Positions 16,740 to 25,784 are shown, counted from the first letter of the stretch. The stretch: 64,000 nucleotides of DNA from Methylobacterium sp. 2A (GCF_009806555.1 NZ_VUOK01000003.1:496001-560000), one strand, 5' to 3'. A program made the numbers and translations. The notes: generated from the sequence alone by a model not told the origin.

Positions 16740-17870
16740 ATGCCGTTGGACGACACGCTTATCGCGCGCCCCTCGAAGGCCGGAACGCGGCGCAGCCTCC
16801 TGGCCACCGGCCTCGGTGCGGCCGTCGCCGCGCCGCTCGCCGCCCCGGCCCGGGCCGAGGGCGCCCCCGAACTGCATTGGCGCCTGTCCTCGGCCTACGC
16901 CAAGACCCTGGACATCCTGTTCGGTGCCTCCGAGAGCCTCAGCCGGATCGTCGCCGAAGCCACGGACGGCCGCTTCCAGATCAAGGTCGTCGGCCCCGGT
17001 GAACCGGTGCCCGCGGAGGGGCTGCTCGACGCCGTCGCGGCCGGCACCGTCGAGATGGGCCACGGGCCGGCGACCCTCGGCATGGCCAAGGATCCGACCT
17101 TCGCGCTCGCCACCGCGGTGCCGTTCGGCCTCAACGCCCGGGGCGCCGCCGCGTGGTGGCAGGCGGGGGGCGCGGCCGAGCTGTTCGCCGAGGTCTTCGC
17201 GAAGGCCGGTCTCGTCTGCCTGCCCGGCGGCAATACCGGCGCGCAGATGGGCGGCTGGTTCCGGCGCGAGATCAAGAGCCTCGCCGATCTTCAGGGGCTC
17301 AAGTTCCGGATCGACGGCATGGGCGGGCAGGTGCTCACCAAATTCGGCGTCCAGCCCCAGTCGATCCCCGGTCCCGAGATCTACGCGGCCCTGGAAGCCA
17401 AGAAACTCGACGCCGCCGAGTGGATCGGCCCCTACGACGACGAGCGCCTCGGGCTGCAGAAGGTCGCGCCGGTCTACCATTATCCCGGATTCTGGGAGGG
17501 CGGCGCGATGCTGCACTTCTGGTTCAACGCCGAGGCCTGGAAGGGTCTGCCGAAATCCTATCAGGCCGTCCTGCGGGCCGCCGCCGCCCAAGTGGGCGCG
17601 GAGGTTCAGGCCAAGTACGACGCGCGCAACCCCCAGGCCCTGCGCCGGCTGGTCGCCGGCGGCGCGCTGCTGCGGCCCTTCCCCCAGGAGGTGATGGAGG
17701 CCGCCCTCAAGAACGCCAACGACGTCTATGGCGAGATTGCCGCCAAGAACGCTGATTTCCGGCGTGTCTACGAGGCGATGCGCACCTTCCGCAACGAGGA
17801 ATACCTCTGGTTCCAGGTGGCGGAATACACCTACGACAACTTCATGATCCGCGCCCGGGCCCGGGGATAG
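16740..17870 (+). CDS. TRAP transporter substrate-binding protein (DctP/TakP type)
   Basis: A 376-residue exported protein with a twin-arginine signal (TRRSLLATGLGAAVAAPLAAPARA). The mature part shows the DctP fold: LHWRLSSAY, RIVAEATDGRFQIKVVGPGE, LADLQGLKFRIDGMGGQV and DAAEWIGPYDDERLGLQK..YHYPGFWEGG, a pattern seen in TakP-like 2-oxo acid binders. TRAP systems need DctQ and DctM membrane subunits, and neither is adjacent. The ligand is inferred only as an organic acid. Confidence 0.85.
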   Translation: MPLDDTLIARPSKAGTRRSLLATGLGAAVAAPLAAPARAEGAPELHWRLSSAYAKTLDILFGASESLSRIVAEATDGRFQIKVVGPGEPVPAEGLLDAVAAGTVEMGHGPATLGMAKDPTFALATAVPFGLNARGAAAWWQAGGAAELFAEVFAKAGLVCLPGGNTGAQMGGWFRREIKSLADLQGLKFRIDGMGGQVLTKFGVQPQSIPGPEIYAALEAKKLDAAEWIGPYDDERLGLQKVAPVYHYPGFWEGGAMLHFWFNAEAWKGLPKSYQAVLRAAAAQVGAEVQAKYDARNPQALRRLVAGGALLRPFPQEVMEAALKNANDVYGEIAAKNADFRRVYEAMRTFRNEEYLWFQVAEYTYDNFMIRARARG

Positions 17871-17902
17871 GGTTGTTCCTTCCCCGGGCGCATGAGGCGC
17901 GC

Positions 17903-19234
17903 TTAATGCAGCTTCACCCGCGGCTCGGTGCGGCGGGTGAGGGCGCGCGCGAGGGTGTCGAGCGCCGTCTTGACGGTGCCGTGGAGCGCCTGCTCGTGCA
18001 TCTTGTACAGCGAGCGGTACATCACCCGGGCGAACAGCCCGGCGATGAGCATGTTCTTGCCGCGCACGAAGCCCATCAGGCTGCCGACCGTCGAGTATTC
18101 GCCGAGCGAGACCAGCGATCCGAAATCCTTGTACTTGAAGGGCTTGAGTGGCCTGCCGTCGATCTTCGCCTGGATCTGGCCGATCAGATGGCTCGCCTGC
18201 TGGTGGGCGGCCTGGGCGCGCGGCGGCACCGGCGTGTCGGAGCCCGCCTCGACCAGATAGGCGCAGTCGCCGATCGCGAAGATGTCGGGGTCCCGGGTCG
18301 TCTGGAGGGTCGGGGTCACGACAAGCTGGTTGGTGCGCGTCGTCTCCAGGCCGCCGATCCCCTGGAGAAAGGGCGGCGCCTTCACGCCGGCCGCCCAGAC
18401 GACGAGTTCGGAGGGAATGAAGGTGCCGTCGGCGAGTTGCACGCCGTCCGCCCGCACCTCCGTCACCCGCGCCTTCACGCGGACATCGACGCCGATCTTG
18501 TTGAGGAGCTGCATCACCTCGGCCGAGAGGCGCTGCGGCACCGCCGGCAGGATGCGATCGGCCGCCTCCACCAGCGTGATGCGGATGTCCTTGCTCGGAT
18601 CGATCTTGTCGAGGCCGGTCGAGACCACGTGCCGCAGGGTCCGGTGCAGCTCGGCCGCCAGCTCGGTCCCGGTGGCGCCGGCGCCGATCACCGTGACGTG
18701 GAGCTGCCCGGGCCGGACCGGGCCGGCCTGGGTGTGCGCCCGCAGCGAGGCGTTGACGAGGCGCCGGTGGAAGCGCACCGCCTGGTCCTGGGTGTCGAGC
18801 GCGATGGCGTGCTCGGCCACGCCCGGCGTGCCGAAATCGTTGGTGGTGGAGCCCACCGCCATCACCAGCGTGTCGTAGGGAACCGTACGCTCCGGCGTGA
18901 CCTCACGGCCCTCTGCGTCGTGGCTCGCCGCGAGCTGGATCGTATGGGCCGTGCGGTCGAGTCCGGTCATCTGCCCGATCCGGTAGCGGAAGCCGTGGAT
19001 GTGGGCGTGATGCAGGTAGTCGACCGCGTGGTGGCCCACGTCGAGGCTGCCGGCCGCGACCTCGTGGAGCAGCGGCTTCCAGATATGCGTCCGGGCGCGG
19101 TCCACCAGCGTGATGTGGGCGCGCTTGCCCCGCCCGAGCTTGTCGCCGAGCTTCGTCACCAGCTGGAGACCGGCGGCGCCGCCACCCACCACGACGACGC
19201 GATGCAGACCTGACTCGTTCTCGACCGATGCCAT
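17903..19234 (-). CDS. ndh: Type II NADH:quinone oxidoreductase
   Basis: A 443-residue membrane-associated, non-proton-pumping NADH dehydrogenase. Two Rossmann motifs are visible: FAD-binding VVVGGGAAGLQL at the N-terminus and NAD-binding VIGAGATGTELAAEL near residue 180. The FAD-contact block DIFAIGDCA, the quinone-site-like PPRAQAAHQQASHL, and the C-terminal amphipathic region (RSLYKMHEQAL) support NDH-2. The ATG at 19234 was chosen; a GTG two codons upstream is an alternative. It stands convergent to the TRAP binding protein (32-base gap). Confidence 0.9.
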   Translation of the reverse strand: MASVENESGLHRVVVVGGGAAGLQLVTKLGDKLGRGKRAHITLVDRARTHIWKPLLHEVAAGSLDVGHHAVDYLHHAHIHGFRYRIGQMTGLDRTAHTIQLAASHDAEGREVTPERTVPYDTLVMAVGSTTNDFGTPGVAEHAIALDTQDQAVRFHRRLVNASLRAHTQAGPVRPGQLHVTVIGAGATGTELAAELHRTLRHVVSTGLDKIDPSKDIRITLVEAADRILPAVPQRLSAEVMQLLNKIGVDVRVKARVTEVRADGVQLADGTFIPSELVVWAAGVKAPPFLQGIGGLETTRTNQLVVTPTLQTTRDPDIFAIGDCAYLVEAGSDTPVPPRAQAAHQQASHLIGQIQAKIDGRPLKPFKYKDFGSLVSLGEYSTVGSLMGFVRGKNMLIAGLFARVMYRSLYKMHEQALHGTVKTALDTLARALTRRTEPRVKLH

Positions 19235-19379
19235 CGACACTCTTTCCGCTCCCGCACCGGGATTAAAACGCCGGCCTGCTTACACGGGCCGGGTGTCCGA
19301 TTGCCACATCTGCCTGCCGAGGGCACCCGTGACGAAGCCACGCGTGCCCGAAACCCGCACCGCGAGTCAGGCCGGTGGG

Positions 19380-20027
19380 TCAGGGCTGCGGGGCGCCGGG
19401 CTGACGCAGGGGATGAGCCTCGGCCACCGCCGGCAGGGCGAGGCATTCGGCGGCGATCCGTCCGACCGTCGGGTAGGCCGCCGTGTCCACGCCGAAGATG
19501 CCGGTGCCGACCCAGAGGCTGACGAGGCAGAGATCGGCGTGGCTCACCGCGTCGCCCTGGCAGAACCGGCCGGTCCCGGGCTCCCGGGTGAGTCGGGCCT
19601 CCAGGGTGCGCAGGCCGGTCTCGAAGGCGTTGCGCAGGAAGTCGAGCATCCGCTCCCGGGGCAGGTCGTAATGCTCCATCAGGAAATTGCGCACCCGCGG
19701 CACGTAGAGGGGGTGCGTGTCGCAGGCCACCACCTGCGCCAGGGAGCGCGCCCGCGCCCGGGCCTTCGGCTCCTCCGGCAGCAGGCGCACGCCGCCTTTC
19801 GTCTCCTCCAGATAGTCGAGGATCGCGAGCGACTGGGTGAGCGGCGGGCCGTCGCCGTCGAACAGGGCCGGCACGGCGGCCTGGGGATTGATCGCCAGGA
19901 ATTCCGGCTTGTGGTGGTCGCCCGCGTCGATGTCGATGAAGGTCTCCTCGTAGGGGATGCCCTTCAGCTTGAGGGCGATCCGCACCCGGAAGGCGGCGGC
20001 CGAGCGCCAGTTGCCGTACATGTGCAT
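19380..20027 (-). CDS. maiA: Maleylacetoacetate isomerase / zeta-class glutathione S-transferase
   Basis: A 215-residue two-domain GST. The N-terminal thioredoxin-like domain carries YGNWRSAAAFRVRIALKLKGIPYE (Ser9 as likely catalytic residue), NPQAAVPAL and the TQSLAILDYLEE glutathione site. The C-terminal all-helical domain has GDAVSHADLCLVSLW. Zeta GSTs isomerise maleylacetoacetate in tyrosine/homogentisate breakdown, but no other pathway gene is adjacent, so a general GST role is possible. The ATG at 20027 is preceded by GGAG. The gene is divergent from moaB. Confidence 0.83.
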   Translation of the reverse strand: MHMYGNWRSAAAFRVRIALKLKGIPYEETFIDIDAGDHHKPEFLAINPQAAVPALFDGDGPPLTQSLAILDYLEETKGGVRLLPEEPKARARARSLAQVVACDTHPLYVPRVRNFLMEHYDLPRERMLDFLRNAFETGLRTLEARLTREPGTGRFCQGDAVSHADLCLVSLWVGTGIFGVDTAAYPTVGRIAAECLALPAVAEAHPLRQPGAPQP

Positions 20028-20143
20028 GGATGAGGGTCTCCGACGCGGTGGCGGGAGCACAGCCGAGTTTGCGCCCGGCTGCAAGGGGCGACATCCCGAT
20101 GCGGCCGACCCATATCGCAGGTGTGTTCCGGAGACTGCACGCC

Positions 20144-20701
20144 ATGGCCGATCAGCCCACGCCCCGCGCCTTCATTCCCCTGTCGATCGCGGTGCTCACC
20201 GTGTCGGACACCCGCCGCCCGGAGGACGACCGCTCCGGCGACACGCTGGTCCAGCGCCTCACGGAGGCCGGCCACAGGCTCGCGGCCCGGTCCATCGTGC
20301 CGGACGAGATCCCGGCGATCCGGGGGCAGGTCGAGGCGTGGCTGCGCGATCCGGGCGTCGACGTGGTGATCACCACGGGCGGCACGGGCTTCACCGGGCG
20401 CGACGTGACGCCGGAGGCGCTGGAGCCGCTGTTCGAGAAGCGCATGGACGGCTTTTCCGCCGTCTTCCACCGCATCTCCTACGACAAGATCGGCACCTCG
20501 ACCCTGCAATCCCGCGCCACCGCGGGGGTCGCGCAGGCAACTTACGTGTTCGTGCTGCCCGGCTCCCCGGGCGCCTGCCGGGACGCCTGGGACGGGATCC
20601 TGGCCCAGCAGCTCGACTACCGGCACCGACCCTGCAACTTCGTGGAGATCATGCCGCGGCTGGATGAGCACCTGCGGCGCGGGGCGAGTCTTTCGGCTTG
20701 A
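20144..20701 (+). CDS. moaB: Molybdopterin biosynthesis protein B
   Basis: A 185-residue MogA/MoaB-fold protein. Characteristic blocks are LTVSDTRRPEDDRSGD, the phosphate-binding TTGGTGFTGRDVTPEAL, and the C-terminal LPGSPGACRDAWDGI. It adenylates or binds molybdopterin during molybdenum cofactor synthesis. The ATG at 20144 has GGAGAC upstream. In this genus the cofactor serves formate dehydrogenases, among others. No other moa genes are next to it. Confidence 0.9.
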   Translation: MADQPTPRAFIPLSIAVLTVSDTRRPEDDRSGDTLVQRLTEAGHRLAARSIVPDEIPAIRGQVEAWLRDPGVDVVITTGGTGFTGRDVTPEALEPLFEKRMDGFSAVFHRISYDKIGTSTLQSRATAGVAQATYVFVLPGSPGACRDAWDGILAQQLDYRHRPCNFVEIMPRLDEHLRRGASLSA

Positions 20702-21010
20702 AGCCGGCGCCACGTCGCTGCCTGCCCCCACGGCGGAGGAGGGCTCCGCAGATAAGCGGCGCGCTTCTTCGCAAAGCTCGAGATGATGGCTTGAACAACC
20801 GGATCAAGCCGTACCGCCCCATAGCGAGCGGCCAGGAGGTATCAGACGCCGACAGCCGCGCTTATCTCGCGACGTCCCATTCCTGACCTGCATCAGCTTT
20901 CTGAAACGCCTTGCGTGCTTGAAGTCCGCATATCGCACGTTGCTCGGCAGGTCATCGATCTCGAAATACCGGATACGCTGAGCCAGCGATCAGGTTTGAG
21001 CGTCGGAGCT
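20702..21010. other. Non-coding or degraded segment at edge of low-GC patch
   Basis: No intact gene is visible. On the minus strand, roughly 20804-20990, an open stretch without a start reads FEIDDLPSNVRYADFK and then a basic region, resembling decayed coding sequence; the family could not be recognised. Base composition begins to fall here compared with moaB. Confidence 0.3.
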
Positions 21011-21901
21011 CTACGTAAAAAAGTCAGGTATGTCGCTCTGGCGCGGTGTGTGGCCCTGATGAAATTGCCGATACATCTGCCGGGCGCCGGTGCTCTGAAT
21101 CATGGCCGGCGGATGTTTGAGCGGAAACTTCATCTTCTCGGCGCGTACATGTGCGGCCGGGCTATCAACGAGAGTATGAGTGGCGTCCGGACGATTGAAG
21201 CCGACATTGCGCGCGAGCGTGACGTTCGGCACAATGTTAAGAGCGTTATTTATCCAGCACGAATACAGAAATTGATAATCCCAGGTGTCTATCTGTCCTG
21301 CATGGGTAAGATCGAAGGGATTCTGGTAGAATTGTACTTCTTCCAAAGAACCAAGATGCGAGGCAAGCCAGTTAACCTGCCTGAGTTGCGGCCATAAAGC
21401 CATGGTGCTGTCGTATGCTTGCCATGTCCGGCGCCATGTCGCCCAGCCCCAGGAGGATCCGTACAGCGAGAAATGATAGCTGGATTGCCCTGGAACAGGT
21501 CGGCCAACAAAGTTTCCGCTGCAAATCGTAAATATGCGGCTGTCCGTTTCATACCGGTCAAGCATTTCTTCGCAAAATGTAAAAAATGTTTCGTCAGGCC
21601 AGACGTCGTCTTCCAAAATAATTGCTCGATCGACCGTTCGAAATACCTCTTCAAGTCCGCTCACTACACGATTTTTGCAGCCGAGATTTATATCAGAATA
21701 AATCCTTCTAACATTTGCCGGCCAGTTTATCGCTTCTATTTCCTGTCGCGCCGATCTTACGAGAGGCTCATCCGCGGAGTGACGTGGTCCGTCAGCGATC
21801 ACAAAAAGATTCTTGGGTGCGACTGGGCGAAGTTGATCGATCAATCCCTTGACCAAATCGGGCCGGTTGAAAATAATAATCGCAACAGGTGTGTCAAACA
21901 T
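21011..21901 (-). CDS. GT-A fold glycosyltransferase, HlpA-like, in low-GC patch
   Basis: A 296-residue cytosolic or membrane-peripheral protein. The N-terminus PVAIIIFNRPDLVKGLIDQLR, FVIADGPR and the ILEDDVWPDETFF block (metal-binding DD) are typical of nucleotide-diphospho-sugar transferases often annotated 'hemolytic protein HlpA-like', which lie in surface-polysaccharide loci. GSSWGWATWRRTW is also characteristic. Codon use and base composition are strikingly AT-rich compared with every other gene here (for instance the stretch 21520-21760), indicating horizontal acquisition. No partner polysaccharide genes accompany it. Sugar donor and acceptor are unknown. Confidence 0.8.
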   Translation of the reverse strand: MFDTPVAIIIFNRPDLVKGLIDQLRPVAPKNLFVIADGPRHSADEPLVRSARQEIEAINWPANVRRIYSDINLGCKNRVVSGLEEVFRTVDRAIILEDDVWPDETFFTFCEEMLDRYETDSRIFTICSGNFVGRPVPGQSSYHFSLYGSSWGWATWRRTWQAYDSTMALWPQLRQVNWLASHLGSLEEVQFYQNPFDLTHAGQIDTWDYQFLYSCWINNALNIVPNVTLARNVGFNRPDATHTLVDSPAAHVRAEKMKFPLKHPPAMIQSTGARQMYRQFHQGHTPRQSDIPDFFT

Positions 21902-22057
21902 AACCGCGTACCTTGTCTATTATCGCGTCATTGTTTTTGTTTGTTTAAGTCTAATAGTCCCCAAAGACCAGGATTGGTTGAATGTAATCCGGCTCATTTG
22001 CCCAAAGGGTCACGGTGTAATTATGCCGCGCGGTGATCGCAAAAGACTGCGTTTTTA

Positions 22058-22137
22058 AGAGCCTCTCACAAAACTCCCGCTGCGCTGTCGCGGCCAGAGG
22101 GAAATGTCCGGTGCCCGGGAGTTTTGTGAGGAGCTCT
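22058..22137. repeat. IS-like inverted repeat pair
   Basis: Two 22-base arms (22058-22079 and 22116-22137) differ at only two positions and share CTCACAAAACTCCCG, separated by 36 bases. A third copy of the core (CTCACAAAACTCC) lies at 22367-22379. This is what remains when insertion-sequence ends are brought together by deletion, or a MITE-like fold-back. No transposase is intact. Confidence 0.6.
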
Positions 22138-22389
22138 AAACCGACCGCGCTCGTGGAGTGCAGGCCGACCCGTTGCTGCCTCGCAGAATCACCGAGTGCC
22201 AAGTTTAGCTTAGCCGTGCGGGTGTGGGTTCGGCAAGACTGTCGATTGTGCGTGGCATGCCTGACCCTGCATCGGACTCGCGCTGGGCCGTACCTTCTGG
22301 ACCCACTCCAACACTTCAGCGGCTGATAACCGGGCCATGTTCATTCTCGCCATAACCCGTCTCCGGCTCACAAAACTCCATAGAGACGT
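22138..22389. other. Probable insertion-sequence remnant, no intact gene
   Basis: The segment between the fold-back at 22058-22137 and the isolated end at 22367-22379. On the minus strand a short frame (about 22206-22351) begins just inside the isolated repeat with MARMNMARLSAAEVLEWVQKV and then stops. It may be the N-terminus of a lost transposase, but no family motif is visible. Confidence 0.35.
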
Positions 22390-23838
22390 CTAGGCCGCAT
22401 TCCCCTCCTTGCGGCGCAGGACGGAGTGCTTCCGCCCGTAGAAAAAATACACGACGAGCCCGATCACCATCCAGATCAGCAGCCGCAGCCACGTGTCGAG
22501 CGGCAGGCCGGCCATGAGCAGCAGGCAGAACAGGATGCCGAGGATCGGCACAACCGGCACCGCGGGGGCGCGGAACGGGCGCTTCATGTGGCGGTCTGTG
22601 CGCCGCAGGTAGATCACCGCGCCGCAGACCAGGATGAAGGCGGCGAGCGTGCCGATGCTCACCATCTCGCCCAGGATGTTGATCGGCACCAGGGCCGCCA
22701 CCAGCGCGACCCCGACCCCGATCAGCGCCTGGCTCCGGTAGGGCGTCTGGTAGGTCGGGTGGACGTGAGAGAACGTCTTCGGCAGCAGGCCGTCCTGCGC
22801 CATGGTGAAGAAGATCCGGCTCTGGCCGTAGAGCAGCACGAGGATCACGGTGGTCAGGCCGGTCAGCGCCCCGAGCTTGATCAGCAGCGCGAACCAGCCG
22901 ATGCCGATCACGTCGACGCCCTTGGCGATCGGATCGGGGACGTTCAACGCCTTGTAGGGCACGAGGCCGGTCAGAACCGCGGCCACCAGCACGTACAGGA
23001 TCGTGCAGACGGCGAGCGAGCCCAGGATGCCGATCGGCATGTCCTTCTGCGGCCGGCGCGCCTCCTGGGCGGCGGTCGAGACCGCATCGAAGCCGATGAA
23101 GGCGAAGAACACCACGCCCGCCCCGCGCAGGATGCCGCTATAGCCGTAATGCCCGAAGGTCCCGTCGTTCTCGGGGATCAGCGGATGCCAGTTCGCCGAA
23201 TCGACGTGGCCCCAGCCGAGCGCGATGAAGGCCACGACGACGGTGAGCTTCACCGCCACCATGATGTTGTTGAAGCGCGCGGATTCCTTCGTCCCGCGCA
23301 TCAGCAGGAGCGTGATCAGCGCCACGATCAGCACGGCCGGCAGGTTGAACAGGGCGGTGCCGCCGCCATCGATCGGCGTGCCGGGCGCGTGCGCGAACTG
23401 TGCCGGGATCACGATCCCGACATCCTTCAGGATGCTGGTGACGTAGCCTGACCAGCCCACCGCCACGGTAGCGGCCCCCATGGCGTATTCGAGGATCAGG
23501 TCCCAGCCGATCAGCCACGCGAAGAATTCGCCGAGCGTCGCGTAGGTGTAGGTGTAGCTCGATCCGGCAACCGGGATCAGCGCCGCCATCTCGGAGTAGC
23601 ACAGGCCGACGAACGCGCAGGCGATGCCGCCGAGCACGAAGGACAGCATGATCCCCGGCCCGGCATATTGGGCCGCGGCCGTGCCGGTCAGAACGAAGAT
23701 CCCGGCGCCGATGATCGCGCCGATTCCCATGGCGGTGATCGACAGGGCGCCGAGGGTTTTCGAGAGCTGCTGTTCGCCCTCGCCGCTCTCGATGATGTCG
23801 TCGACCGATTTCCGCCCCATCAGGCCCGACGCATCCAT
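22390..23838 (-). CDS. APC-superfamily amino acid permease
   Basis: A 482-residue inner-membrane transporter with about 12-13 hydrophobic segments. The family signature at the first helix is IGAIIGAGIFVLTGTAAAQYAGPG, and GGIACAFVGLCYSEMAALIPVAGSSYTYTYATLGE follows, as in the cationic amino acid transporter (CAT/YfnA) group. The FFAFIGFDAVSTAAQEARRPQKDMPIGI block is also diagnostic. It probably imports a basic or neutral amino acid by proton symport. The start at 23838 has AGGAGG upstream; a GTG just before it is possible. It is the first normal-GC gene after the acquired patch. Confidence 0.9.
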   Translation of the reverse strand: MDASGLMGRKSVDDIIESGEGEQQLSKTLGALSITAMGIGAIIGAGIFVLTGTAAAQYAGPGIMLSFVLGGIACAFVGLCYSEMAALIPVAGSSYTYTYATLGEFFAWLIGWDLILEYAMGAATVAVGWSGYVTSILKDVGIVIPAQFAHAPGTPIDGGGTALFNLPAVLIVALITLLLMRGTKESARFNNIMVAVKLTVVVAFIALGWGHVDSANWHPLIPENDGTFGHYGYSGILRGAGVVFFAFIGFDAVSTAAQEARRPQKDMPIGILGSLAVCTILYVLVAAVLTGLVPYKALNVPDPIAKGVDVIGIGWFALLIKLGALTGLTTVILVLLYGQSRIFFTMAQDGLLPKTFSHVHPTYQTPYRSQALIGVGVALVAALVPINILGEMVSIGTLAAFILVCGAVIYLRRTDRHMKRPFRAPAVPVVPILGILFCLLLMAGLPLDTWLRLLIWMVIGLVVYFFYGRKHSVLRRKEGNAA

Positions 23839-23965
23839 CACAACATCCTCCTGAGGCAGGTCAGCGTGCCTCCGCGTGCAGGGGCCGCAAATCCTTTGCC
23901 ATAAGCTCAGAGTTGTAGGAGCGATGTGATCGACAACAACGTGGCGGGCCGCAATATTCTTCCCC

Positions 23966-24523
23966 TCACGCCCGGTCGATACGGGCGATCAACGGGCGAA
24001 CCGTGAGGCGCGCCGGGAAGGCCGGCCCGTTTCGCAGCGCCTCGCGGCGGACCACGTCGCCTGCCCTGGCCCGGGGGGCGCCGGTCAGGGTCTCGATCCG
24101 GCCGACGAGGCGGGTTCGCCAGCCGGCGGCCGGGCGGCGCAGGCGGCCGAGGCCGGTCTCCGGCCGGGCGGTGCCGACGAACCGGTCGAGGGTGCGGATC
24201 CAGCCCTCGGCCGGCACGTCTCCAGCCTCCAGACACAGGATCCAGTCCCGTCGCGCCACGGCGGCGCCCGCCGTGTAGGGGCTGCCGCCCCCGTGGACGA
24301 CGAGGGTCGCGCCGGTCGCCTCGGCGACGGCCGCAACCGCCTCGCTCGCATGGCCCGACACGATCACGGCGTCGCCGATCAGCCCGCCGGCGACACCCGA
24401 GACGAGCACGCCGAGGGTATCGGCCAAGCGATCGATCGCGTCCGGATGGGCCGGGTCGGCCAGATAGGTTACCGCAGAGAGCATGAGCGCGCGCATAGAC
24501 GATTCTGCGCCGCCGTAAACCAT
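23966..24523 (-). CDS. Putative glycosyltransferase-like protein
   Basis: A 185-residue protein from the ATG at 24523 (GGAGA upstream); an internal ATG at 24496 is also possible. It has elements of a shortened GT-A fold: LVVHGGGSPYTAGAAVARRDWILCLEAGDVPAEGWIRTLDRFV, where the LEAGD motif takes the place of a metal-binding DxD, and an Arg-rich C-terminus with RREALRNGPAF. Such half-length proteins are annotated as glycosyl transferases in Rhizobiales, but activity is unproven. It is divergent from the radical SAM gene, with the parS site in between. Confidence 0.6.
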   Translation of the reverse strand: MVYGGAESSMRALMLSAVTYLADPAHPDAIDRLADTLGVLVSGVAGGLIGDAVIVSGHASEAVAAVAEATGATLVVHGGGSPYTAGAAVARRDWILCLEAGDVPAEGWIRTLDRFVGTARPETGLGRLRRPAAGWRTRLVGRIETLTGAPRARAGDVVRREALRNGPAFPARLTVRPLIARIDRA

Positions 24524-24618
24524 TCCCGCGTCTCCGGAAGGCGGGTACGTTACCGAGAGCCGTGTACAAGCGGGCTTTGCCTGAAAAACAGGCGCCCACC
24601 GACCGAATGTTCGCTCTA

Positions 24619-24634
24619 TGTTTCACGTGAAACA
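24619..24634. promoter_or_regulatory. parS: parS centromere site (ParB-binding palindrome)
   Basis: The perfect 16-base palindrome TGTTTCACGTGAAACA matches the bacterial parS consensus exactly. ParB binds such sites and they normally cluster within a few per cent of the genome around oriC. It lies in the 120-base gap between two divergent genes, 12 bases before a start codon. No second copy was seen in the window. Confidence 0.85.
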
Positions 24635-24646
24635 GAGGTAATCCCC

Positions 24647-25774
24647 ATGGCGGGCGATGCGGCGGGTTCGCAGGATGGGGCGCGATCAGGGGCTGCACGG
24701 CGGCTCGCCGCCAGCACGCCGCCCGAGGCCGGGCGCCGTGGGCGGGGGGCGACCTCCAATCCCACCGGCCGTTTCGAGGCGGCGCGGCGGGAAACCTTCC
24801 ACGATCCGGATTGGGCAGCCGACGATCCCGCCCCGCTGCGCACGCAGGTGACGCCGGAACGGGCGGCCCGGATCATCGCCCGCAACACGTCGCCCGACAT
24901 CCCGTTCGACCGCTCGATCAACCCCTATCGCGGTTGCGAGCACGGCTGCATCTACTGCTACGCGCGGCCGACCCATGCCTGGCTCGGCCTGTCGCCGGGG
25001 CTCGATTTCGAGTCGCGCATCTTCGCCAAGCCGGACGCCGCCCGGCTGCTCCTGCGGGAACTCGCGGCGCCGGGATACAGCCCGGACACGATCGCGCTGG
25101 GCACGGCCACCGATCCCTACCAGCCGGCCGAGCGCACCCATCGCATCACCCGGGCGGTGCTGGAGGTGCTGCGGGACGCGCGGCATCCGGTCGGCATCAC
25201 CACGAAATCCGACCTCGTGCTGCGCGATCTCGACCTCCTGGCCGAGATGGCCGCCGACGGTCTCGTCCTCGTCGCGATCTCGCTGGCGACGCTGGATCCG
25301 GTCCTCGCCCGGCGGCTCGATCCCCGCGCGCCCCGCCCGGACAAGCGCCTCGCCGCGATGGCGCGCCTGAGGGAAGCCGGGGTGCCCGTGATGGTCAACG
25401 TCTCGCCGATCATCCCGGGGCTGACCGACCACGAGATCGAGGCGATCCTCGCCCGCGCCCGGGAGCATGGCGCGAGCCGCATCGGCCACGCCCTGCTGCG
25501 GCTGCCCGGCGAGGTCGCCGATCTGGTGGCCGACTGGTTCGCCGAGCATTACCCGGAGCGGCAGGCGCGCGCCTTCGCGCTGCTGCGGCAGGCCCGGGGC
25601 GGGCGCGAGAACGATCCCCGGTTCGGCCACCGCTTCCGCGGCGAGGGTGCCTACGCGGCGATGATCGGCCAGCGCGTCCGGATCGCCGGGACCCGGCTCG
25701 GCTACGGCTTCGGCCGGATGGCGCTGAACCGGGAGGCGTTCCGCCGGCCGGGGGCGCAACTGGCGCTGTTCTGA
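24647..25774 (+). CDS. PA0069-family radical SAM protein
   Basis: A 375-residue cytosolic enzyme. The [4Fe-4S]-binding triad is Cys97, Cys101 and Cys104 (CEHGCIYC), in the CxxxCxxC spacing of radical SAM proteins. NPYRGCEHGCIYCYARPTH, GTATDPYQPAER and ITTKSDLVLRDLDLL are hallmarks of the SPL-like/PA0069 group (COG1533). A basic N-terminal region of about 65 residues precedes the core. The reaction is unknown; relatives include spore photoproduct lyase. The start is the ATG after the parS site; no strong ribosome binding site besides AGAGG. Confidence 0.85.
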   Translation: MAGDAAGSQDGARSGAARRLAASTPPEAGRRGRGATSNPTGRFEAARRETFHDPDWAADDPAPLRTQVTPERAARIIARNTSPDIPFDRSINPYRGCEHGCIYCYARPTHAWLGLSPGLDFESRIFAKPDAARLLLRELAAPGYSPDTIALGTATDPYQPAERTHRITRAVLEVLRDARHPVGITTKSDLVLRDLDLLAEMAADGLVLVAISLATLDPVLARRLDPRAPRPDKRLAAMARLREAGVPVMVNVSPIIPGLTDHEIEAILARAREHGASRIGHALLRLPGEVADLVADWFAEHYPERQARAFALLRQARGGRENDPRFGHRFRGEGAYAAMIGQRVRIAGTRLGYGFGRMALNREAFRRPGAQLALF

Positions 25775-25784
25775 GGGAGCGCCC

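Noticed and set aside
20915..21397. A 160-codon plus-strand frame
   Set aside because: It is antisense to the glycosyltransferase gene, which has clear family motifs; the frame is open only because of the local low GC content.
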